Below are positions 53,108-62,493 of a DNA stretch of 64,000 nucleotides, piece after piece. The stretch comes from Blepharisma japonicum (taxonomy: Eukaryota > Ciliophora > Heterotrichea > Heterotrichida > Blepharismidae): positions 124,001 to 188,000 of the forward strand of contig CATKHK010000039.1 in NCBI GenBank assembly GCA_949751835.1. The letters are read 5' to 3'. Position 1 is the stretch's first letter. Each line of letters begins with the position of its first letter. A program made the translations under genes and the position numbers. The notes under the pieces were generated by a model. The model was given only the letters and a program-made list of their open reading frames with translations. It ran no database searches and was not told the origin of the DNA.

Positions 53108-55381
53108 ATGCAGGCTTTGGTTCTAGAAAACTTAAAGGACTACTCAAGTCTGGCTTTAAAACAGGTGGAGGTTCCTGAACCAAAAATAGGCGAAGTCTTG
53201 ATAAAAGTTGAGAAAGCCCCAATCTATAATTCTGATATTCTTTCAATTCACACTAGAACGTCAAGAAAAGGCCCTGACTATCTAATTCCTGGCATAGAAG
53301 GAACAGGAACTGTCATAAAGAGTGGAGGAGGTATAAAATCCTGGTTTCTGCTAGGGAAAAAAATCAGTTTTTTGCAAGTTGATGACACATATGCAGGAAC
53401 CTGGGCAGAATATGCTGTTTGTAACTCAAAATGATGCAAACCAATAGAAGATAATGAAAATTCTCCAAGCATTTTGATATATAATTCTCTCTTAGCCAAA
53501 ATGGCGATTGATACTGCAAGAAAGAGCAATTATCCAGGGATAATCTTAACTAGTGCAGGCACTATTACTGGAAAAATCTTATTAAAACTTTCTCTTTCAT
53601 GCAAAATAAAATGCATTTGCATCGTCGAAGAAAAATCACAGAAAATTGAATTAAAACAAATAGGGGCAAATATTGTTCTCAGGCCTTGCAAAAGCAATTT
53701 TAGCTCAAAACTCAAGAAAATATGTGATGATTTACATCCTTTGTGTACTTTTGATGGAAGTGGAGGTAAATTAATTAGTGAAATCGTTCCAATACTTCGA
53801 TCAGGAAGTGAAATTTATATTATTGATAATGATTCTGATAGCCAGCTTTCTGGAATTAACCCATCAGATCTCATTTTTGGAGGTAAAAAAATTAGAGGCT
53901 TAGACTTAAAAAGATGACTTAAAGGTTTATCTATGAGACAACGTTTATACCACCTAGAAGATATTTTTAAAGAAAAAGAAATTTTCCAAGTAAACGACTT
54001 TGACTTATTTTCTTTTTCAGACTTCAAAAATGGTATAATAAATTGCTTACGCAGTAATAACAAACGTCAATCTATTTTGAATATCAATCATATTATCGAA
54101 GAAAATAAAGAAGAGGAGAGTTCAGAAGAGAAAAAGCAGGAAATTGTTGAAAAAGAAGAAATACACAATGAAGATGCAGAAAATGAAGAAATAAAGGAAA
54201 ATCAAGCTGAAGAGTCTAAAGAAGAATGTGAGCCTACTAATGAAGAAAAAGAAGAAGAGGAAGCAGAAAAGGAAGAGCAAATTTATTTAGAGAGCGAAAT
54301 TCAGAATTACGAATCAAGGACTGTAACTAAACTACTTCAAACCCTTCCAAAATTTGAATGGGATTATCAGCTTGGTGACGGAATTGAAACCAAAGAAATG
54401 CCACTGAAGCAACTTCCAGATTTAAGCATTTATAGAGGAGAATGGGCTAATGGCACTCCTCATGGGAAAGGGACAAGATATTACACTGATGGGTCAATTT
54501 ATATAGGATACTGGCAGAATGGCCAAAGTAATGGAAAAGGACTCTTTATCAATTCAGATGGAGAATGGTATGAAGGCATGTGGAAGGACTCAAAATTCAA
54601 TGGCTTCGGAAAGCATTTATCTCAAGAAGGCCAATATTACGAAGGTATATTTGAAGCCAACTTCATTCAAAACGGAAGTGAAGTCACATTTGATGGAAAT
54701 AAATATGAAGGAAACTTTATTAATAATGAGTGAAGTGGATTTGGGTCCTTAACTATTAATGAAACAGAAATGAGATATGAAGGAGAGTTCCTTAAAGGAA
54801 ATATTTCAGGAAAAGGGAAATTGATCTATAAGGATGGTAAAGTTTTTCAAGGAGAGTTTGAATGGTTTAACGCAAATGGAAGAATGACCTATCCTGATGG
54901 AACTATTTTTGAAGGAAAAATTAATGATTGCAAGGAATGTGGGGAAGGAAAATTCATTACAGCTGATGGGGAAGTAAAAACTGGATTATGGAAAGAAGGG
55001 CAGCTTGCTAAATGAATTGATGATAATAAAGAAGAAACAGAGAATAAAGAAGAAGCGGAGAATAAAGAAGAAACACAGAGTAAAGAAGAAACAGAGAGTA
55101 AAGAAGAAGCAGAGAATAAAGAAGAAGCAGAGAGTAAAGAAGAAACAGAGAATAAAGAAGAGCAGAAAGAGGAAAATACCGAAGAAAGCAAGCAAACACA
55201 AGAAGTTGAAACTACTGATAAGGAAGCAGCACATGATCAAGAGTCTGAGAGTAAAGAAAGTACAGAACAAAGCAATCCTGAGGGCAGTGAAGACACAAGT
55301 AAAGTGCATGAAGAAGAAAGTGCCCAAACAATAGAAAACTCTCAAGAAGCTCAAGAGCCAGAAAAAGAAGCCAGTGAATAA
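53108..55381 (+). CDS. MDR oxidoreductase-MORN repeat fusion
   Basis: 757 residues ending in TAA, joined across TGA Trp codons at about 53432, 53915, 54731 and 55013. Residues 1 to ~310 look like a medium-chain dehydrogenase/quinone-oxidoreductase: G-E-V-L-I-K-V, then G-I-E-G-T-G-T-V, then I-I-L-T-S-A-G-T-I-T-G-K-I-L-L-K-L in place of the usual NAD(P)-binding Gly motif. The usual A-x-x-G-V-G is weakened, so catalysis is uncertain. A Glu/Lys-rich linker (about 330-395) is followed by eight or so MORN repeats at about 442-632 (Y-R-G-E-W-A-N-G-T-P-H-G-K-G, and so on). The tail is a 6-residue repeat (see 55025). MORN repeats suggest membrane/cortex attachment. Confidence 0.85.
55025..55165 (+). 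repeat. 18-bp coding tandem repeat
   Basis: Seven full copies plus a partial of an 18-bp unit (AAT/AGT-AAA-GAA-GAA-RCR-SAG, with R = A/G and S = C/G), coding K-E-E-(T/A)-(E/Q)-(N/S) in the tail of the oxidoreductase-MORN protein. Copy number could vary between strains. Confidence 0.9.
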
Positions 55382-55533
55382 ATAAAATAAATTAAACTAG
55401 AAAATTCTAATAAAAATTATAAATTTTTTAAAATATTTAACAAATAAAATAAAAATCTAAAATTTCCCTTTTTATTTGAAATATGAAAATATAGCCCCCT
55501 TGGGAGTAATTACCAAAGAAATTTATAAAAATT

Positions 55534-57117
55534 ATGGTTAAGAAGCGAAAAAGTAAGAAAACTTCCAAAGATGCACCAACATTTACTGCTACCAATGTAA
55601 TAGAAAGCACTGATCTCATAAATCCTTATATTGAACGAACCAGAGATGAAATCATCCAAATATCACGATTCAAACAAATAAAAATAAATTTCAGTGAAGA
55701 AGACAACACACAGCTTCCCCCAAGGCATAACTATCTTTTCCATATTGATTTCAATAGAGCCCAAAGTGAAACAATTGAGGATCCTCTCCCACCTGATGAA
55801 GTGGAAGAATACAGCAGATACGCTGACGAGCTCTTCAGAGACTTTGCCAGCAAAGCACCAGACTATGACCTAAACGAAAATGTTCTAAGTCACAACCTTT
55901 CTGATGGCGTCACTATTGGGGAAATGCTTCAAGCAATCAAAACTAGCCCATATAAAGATGACTTTAAGACTTACCTTGAAAAAATCCAATTCAATTCTAT
56001 TAATCAAATAAAGCTCAAAGAAAAAGAAGAAACCATCATTATTGAAGCTGTCGAAAGCTTCAAGCGAGGACTCTCAATTAAAGACGCTTATCAAGAAATG
56101 AAAGGGAGAGCATCTTCTGAAAAATTAAAAGGCATATACAAGCTATGGAAACTCAATGGAGACAGCTACCTCCAAAAAATAAAGAAAAGAACCATGCCTG
56201 CACTGAGGCCTGAACATATGGCATTTCTTAAAGAAATTTCTGAAGACCCGAGAAATACAGTTTTATCAGGAAGAGAGAGAAAATTGTTATTATGCAACCA
56301 TTTTGGGACTAAAATTAAAACTGATAGTGTCAGACAGGCTTTGAAAGAACTTGGATATTCATTGAAAAGAATCAGGCTTCATGTCCCTGAAGCTGACAGA
56401 ATTTCACATAGGAACTCTAGATGTAGAGTGGTGCAGCAGCTTGTTATGCTACAAAAGGCAGGGAAAGAAATGGTCAGCGTTGATGAAGCTCAAGTAAACA
56501 GAGGAGAAACTGCAAACTATGGCTGGGCGAAAAAAGGCCAAAGAGCTTTATATATAAGAGGACGCAAAGGAAAGCCTTTACAAATAGTAACAGCTGCAAG
56601 ACCTAGTGGATTAATCGGCTACATAATCAAGCAAAACAGAATCGACCAATACTCTTATAAGCATTTTCTAAGTTTAGTATTTGACAAACTCAAAGAAATT
56701 GACCCAGAAAACTACAAAGAAAGATTTTTCATATTCATGGACAACGCTTCTGCACACAAAACCAAGCTAATAAAAGATTACTGCGAAATTCATGGAATGA
56801 TTGTCCTCTGCAATGCTCCGATGACTCCACAGCTAAATCCAATTGAATTCGTATTTTCTATGTTTAAATGAAACTTAAGAAGGCTCCCTATGAGTGAGCA
56901 TGATGACCTATTAACTTATGTTTATGAAGCTTTTAAGAGAATTAAGCCAAGACACATTTATAATGCTTATATTCATGCTATGAGATCTTATAAGCCTGCA
57001 TTGAGATATGAAATGATGCACGATACCAGAGGATATAACAAGATTGACTGTAAGATCAAATGTGCAGGAAAACATGTGAAAACATTGATTAATTTCATGA
57101 AACTTAATACACTTTAA
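55534..57117 (+). CDS. IS630/Tc1-type DD34E transposase-like protein
   Basis: 527 residues ending in TAA, one TGA Trp (F-K-W-N-L). Residues about 165-205 resemble a helix-turn-helix; the DDE domain follows with S-V-D-E-A-Q (Asp317), F-M-D-N-A-S-A-H (Asp403) and P-Q-L-N-P-I-E-F (Glu438). The second Asp and the Glu are 34 residues apart, the DD34E layout of IS630/Tc1. All three acids are intact. The first ~165 residues are an extension not expected in simple Tc1 transposases. No terminal inverted repeats or second copy are visible nearby, so it may be a domesticated gene in the macronucleus. Confidence 0.88.
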
Positions 57118-57162
57118 TATAAATTATATTTGGCAAATTATTTTTTAAAATAAAGATAATGA

Positions 57163-58785
57163 TTATTCTAAATTATTAAGCACTTTTACAGCACTATAAT
57201 AATATTCTTCGCCCTTTTTAGTTCTCTGCAAAACTCCTCTGCTTTCCCAGAATGAAATTTCTTTTCTTAACTTATGAGGATGAATTCCAAGCTGCTTGCT
57301 TAAATCTTCTGAAGATTTTTCTCTCTCATCTTCATCAAATAAAGAAATTATGGCTGCGTGCAAAGGAGTTACCCCTTCAAATTTTTTGCTTCCATTTTCG
57401 AAATCAAGTGTTAAAGTTACACTGCCAAGCTGCTCATGGAATTTTAATTTTCTAGAAGCTTTCATATATGTATATAATTCTGAATACTCCTCAAAAACTT
57501 TTCCTATTTTTTCTGGCAGTTTAAATTTCATATCCTGCTCTTCTAAAGGCCAAAAATAGCTTGAAATAATAAGAGAATCCAAGCTTTTTATAGGCAAAAA
57601 TCCTTTTCCTTTTCCTTTTTCATGCACAAAAGCATTGATTCTTTTTGAGCTCAAAATATCTTGGATCATGACTTCACATTTGTGGACATTTCCTTCTCCA
57701 AACCTCTTTTTAAGCATTTCCAGGTCTTTAATTTCATTTCCCACTTCAAACTGTGTATTATTTCATAATTTTTTGCAAAGATAAGTCCTGTATTCTTCCA
57801 TAAAAAGCTCTGGAGACCCATAAATGTTAATAAGCATACTCACAATGTCACTTTTCTTATTAAGAGCACTAATCACATTTCTTAACGCGCTTCTTGGAAT
57901 TGGCTGCCAATCAAGAGCTGCTTTTTCATCTTCATCGCTTGAAAAATCATCTTGCTCTTTTATGCTTTTCTGCTTTATGTCTAGCAGTGCATAAAGTTCT
58001 TCATCCTCAGATATAGTTTTTATAATGCATTTAAAAGTATCTGTCCTACTTCTCAACTCTTGTTTTAGTGGGCCTGAAATGGATTCCAACAAATTTATGG
58101 TTGGGAAAAGTAAAGGCATGATTTTTGTCAAATTGATGTACACTAGAAGAATTCCATCAGTAGATTTGCTGCAATGTACAGCTCGTTGTATTAGCTGTTC
58201 CTTTGTTTTATTTTCAAGGATTTTGCTTAAATCACAGAACTTTAAAGCTTCAGCTAAGTCATCTATTGCTGGTTTTGTATCTGGGAAATCTAAAATGAGA
58301 TCGAAAATTTGTTCAATTCTTATTAAACCAATTGAGTAATAAAATTCGTGGGTTGTAAAAGATTCCCAATATTCGAGACTTTCCATGGAGTCGAAATGAC
58401 TTCTAACCCAAGGTAAAAAATAGCAATTTAGCCAGTCTAAAGAAGGGTATAAGCAGCTTTCATTTATTTTGGCAATGCTTTTGATTTTTGTGTAGACTGT
58501 TTTTTTGATGCATTCTAAAAAACATTCATCAGCTATTAGGCTTCAGCCATTGATTCTGAGTTTTTCTAAAATCCCTGTACGAATTAAAAGCGTGCTTTCA
58601 TGCTCTAGTGCCAAATTGGTCATTGATTTTAATGATGCTTCGTTATTAATAATTCCTATATTTTTCAGCTGAGCAAGCCCTGACTGTAATACCCATTTGT
58701 TTATTTCTTGAAGATTCAATATATTTTGGCCTACTAGATCAATTTCAAAAAGAGAGCTTGCTTGCTGGATTCAGTTTGAGTCCAT
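57163..58785 (-). CDS. APC2: anaphase-promoting complex subunit 2 (APC2)
   Basis: 540 residues ending in TAA with TGA Trp codons at several points (e.g. near residues 5, 83 and 341). The cullin-homology block E-I-K-D-L-E-M-L-K-K-R-F-G-E-G-N, then H-K-C-E-V-M-I-Q-D-I and S-S-K-R-I-N-A, then S-S-Y-F-W-P, is diagnostic of APC2. The C-terminus forms a WHB winged helix (L-S-K-Q-L-G-I ... L-R-K-E-I-S-F-W-E-S-R-G-V-L). It should hold APC11 in the cell-cycle E3 ligase. It is shorter than animal APC2 (about 820), mainly in the N-terminal cullin repeats. Convergent with the transposase gene. Confidence 0.93.
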
Positions 58786-59048
58786 GTTATTTTTAAATTT
58801 TGCGGGTAATTTGCAAATGATTTTAATTTATTATGTATAAAAGTCTTATTTATATTTTATAATGCACAAGATGATTATTTTAAAATAAGAAATTAATAAT
58901 ATCTAATAAATAATATAAGAAACAGGGAGCAGCACTTCATAATTTTTTTATAAGAATTTTTATTAAAGCGTTAATTTAATTCGATTGACAATTCTCAATA
59001 TGAACAGTAATTATTCAACTGATAAAATTGCATTTCGATTGATAATAA

Positions 59049-62000
59049 ATGTCAACCATCAGGCAAGAGTCTTTTAATAGGCCACAAAGCCCAGCATTAA
59101 TGAGTCAGGGCTCTGATACCAGCATATCTGTGATCCAACAGCCAAGGGCAAGCAATATAAAAGTTATAGGGAGATTTCGACCAATTGTTGATTATGAAAT
59201 GGTAACGATTATATAGTCATATTCCGATTCCCAAGAAGTAATCACTTTTATAAACGAAAAAACGGTAGGTATTGGTCAAGGAAAAGACCTCGAATCATTT
59301 ACATTAGACCGGATCTTCGATCCAAACTCAACCCAACAAGAAGTCTATGAATTTGCTGGGAAACCCACTATTGAAGATGTCATGACTGGCTATAATGGCA
59401 CAATTTTCGCTTATGGACAAACAGGTTCAGGCAAAACTTATACAATGATGGGATATGATATATATGCTGAAGAGTCTCGAGGCATTATTCCAAGAGCAGC
59501 GTCACAAATTTTTGAAGCAGTTCATATGGATAGTGGTGAAATTGAATATACTTTGAAATGCTCAATGCTTGAAATTTATAAAGAAACTATAAGAGATCTA
59601 TTAGATGCTGAAACTAAAACATTACGAATAAAGCAATGTCCAAGAAAAGGAATTTATGTCCAGGGACTCACTGAGGTTTGTGTAACATCAGAAAATGATA
59701 TGTTAGAAGCCTTAACGCTAGGAGAAGAAATGAGAACAGTTGCGTCTACAAAATTAAATAAGACGTCTTCAAGGTCTCATTTGATTTTTATTCTTCAGGT
59801 TATGCAGAAATTACCAAATGACTCAGAAAAAAAAGGAACTTTGAATTTGGTCGATTTGGCGGGGAGCGAAAAAGTCAATAATTCAGGGGTGACTGGAAAT
59901 AAGTTGGAAGAAGCCAAAAAAATAAATTTGTCGCTTTCAGCGCTGGGGAATGTGATTCATGCTTTAGTGCAGAATTCTGACCATATTCCGTATAGGGATT
60001 CAAAATTAACAAGGCTATTGCAGGAGTCATTAGGAGGAAACTATAAAACGACACTTATTGTCGCTTGCTCCCCGTCTCCCAGAAATCAAGAAGAAACTTT
60101 AAATACAATGGGATTTGCAATAAGAGCTAAAGCTATTAAAAACAAGGTCAAGTTGAATATAAAAAACTCACCTGACAATTACTTGAAATTAATAGAACAG
60201 CTCAAAAATGAACTAAATTCAGCAAAAATAGAAATCCAGTTTTTGAGAGGAGAAAAAGAGACTTCGTGCACTGATTGCAAGTCTCAAAAAAGCAGCAGAG
60301 TTCAATCCCCTCAAGGAAGCCGAAAATCTCTCACAATTATCTCAAAGCCAAAAATGAGCAGAAAATCTTCAGAAGAAGCCAAGCTTTTAGTAAATTTAGA
60401 AGACTTAAGGGCGGTTTCTGAAGACAATTTTCCAATTTTAGACAAGAAAAACACGCATTATTCCATTTTTGAGACCGACTCCTTAGCTTCCTCATTCAAT
60501 TTTATCCCAGAGCGTTTAATCGACTTCGACGGTGAGCAGAAGGAAAATTTCCAACAAGTCCGAGAAACCCTTGAAAGAGACGTCGAAAAATTCAAAAAAA
60601 AATACCACCATTTCAAAAATGAGTACAAAATTCTTGCAGAAAAAAACCAAGAACTTGAAAATAAATTAGCGTCTTCTCGAACAAAGCAGTTACAATGTGA
60701 ACAAAGAGCTAATGAGTATTATGAAAATTATCACAAAACTTTAATGATGATAAATAAAGACTCTACAGAAAATGCGGTATTAAAAAGAGAAAACGAAGGA
60801 CTTTCAGTACAAACTAAAAGGCTTATTTCTTCTTTGCAAGATCTTGATAAAAGGTTTAAAGAGTTCATTGATAATGTTTCGAATCCAAAAGAAACGACTT
60901 GTTTGGAGTTTGATGATAGATCTGAAATGGTTTCTAAACTTGATGTACCAGTTATTACTGATCATGATGAAGTAGAAGGCGATAAAAGCGAAACTTATGA
61001 TCTTGGGATTTCAAAAATCAGCATTCCTATTGATCCAAATGGACTATATCAGGCAAGTCCTTATGCGAAAGGCTTAAAGCAGGTTCTTGAAAATAATTCT
61101 GAGCTCAACAAAGATATTACTATTTTTCAGCTGAGAAATCAAGTTATTCATTCAGCTATAATTAATGCGAATATGTCAAGAACTCTGTATAGCTTGGACT
61201 GGAAGCTGAACTTAGCCAATCATAAATATATGATAAAAAGATTTATGTGCAAAAAGCAGCATGAGCAAATAAAAACACTCGAATCGATGATTGAATTTCT
61301 TCAAAGTTCTTATAAAAAGATGGTAAAATTATATGAAAACAAAGAGCCAGACATAGTTGTAAAACCAACTGCTGCTTTAGAAGCTACAAGCCCAAAGTCA
61401 AAATTTCTCAAGACTTTTACAAATAAACCTGTAATCCCAGTACCAGTTCAGCCACAAGGACATAGACAAAGATCCAATTCCAGATCGTGCACAGTAAAGC
61501 ATGATTCCACACAAAAAAAACTTGATTTTACGTCTTTAGCTTCTGCTTATAACGAAAACGAAAGCCACGAAAGCTACGAAAGCCAAAGCTTTTTCATTCG
61601 TTATAAGAACCTTGAAACAAGATTTCAAATGCAAGAAATGCATAATTTTCAGCTTAAAAACAGTAGCGAGTATCACAAATTAATAGCCGAACACAACCAA
61701 CAAATGCTTGCAAAGCTGGAACAAGATGTTTTTACCTCAATGAGGGAAGAAAGAGAAAAATGAAAATCATATTTAACCGAAATGAAAGAAAACTTTGAAA
61801 AAGAGCTGGAAAGAAAACAAGGAGAAGTTATCAAGTTGAATCAGCTGCTTGGAGAATGGGTAAATGTGTATATGGAAATGCAAAACAAATATAATACTCC
61901 GAATAAACCACTAAGCTATGATTTGTATAATCAAATTAAGGAAAATATAAAAAACACCCTAAGGGTACAAAGCAAAGAGAGTCAAAATAATTTGGTAAGA

Positions 62001-62096
62001 GTTACGATGCCACAATCCCCAGTGAGGCAGAGCTTTGCTGGATCAGAAAGGTCGCCTGTAAAATTTGTTTCAAAAGGAGATATCGCTCCAATATAA
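59049..62096 (+). CDS. kinesin-1-like motor
   Basis: Exons 59049-59201 and 59217-62096 give 1010 residues ending in TAA; one Trp is TGA near residue 901. The motor is N-terminal: V-I-G-R-F-R-P, P-loop G-Q-T-G-S-G-K-T at 118-125, switch I N-K-T-S-S-R-S-H, switch II L-V-D-L-A-G-S-E-K-V, then A-L-G-N-V-I-H-A-L. The motor sequence is closest to conventional kinesin (KHC). Coiled coils begin near residue 370 and alternate with Ser/Lys-rich linkers. The tail lacks an obvious I-A-K motif. A plus-end-directed transport role is inferred. Confidence 0.93.
59202..59216 (+). other. 15-nt intron (kinesin)
   Basis: GTAACGATTATATAG, phase 0; the final TAG is an in-frame stop if retained. Splicing joins D-Y-E-M to S-Y-S-D-S. 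Confidence 0.9.
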
Positions 62097-62493
62097 GCTA
62101 TAAATATAAAGATATGTAAATTTAGATATAAATTGATTTTAAAAACATCGATTTATTTTTTGCATAAATTTTGTGGATCTTAATAATGACTCTATTTTAT
62201 AATATTTTAAAATAAAATTACATAAATTTTGTCTCACAGCTTAAAAATTAAAAAAATTCATCCTATAGTAAAATATTAAGCTTATCATATAATCGGAATA
62301 GTAAGATTCAAAATAATAAGAAAATAAGATAAATTATTGGCTCCATGATTTAAATATGATGGCTACAAATTATGATTATTCTCAAACAATTTTATTTTAA
62401 TTAACTCTATTTGAGCTCACTTAATTATTTTATCTCAATTAAATAATGCTTTTATCTATGAACAGCTAATTCTCTATTATAGCCAATAATAAA
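62097..62493. other. intergenic, no gene seen
   Basis: 397 bp of AT-rich sequence between the kinesin stop and the transhydrogenase start. No open frame or repeat of note. It must hold the transhydrogenase promoter. Confidence 0.4.

Noticed and set aside
55534-57117. A complete mobile element
   Set aside because: No inverted repeats or target duplications found near the transposase gene, so only the coding region is annotated.
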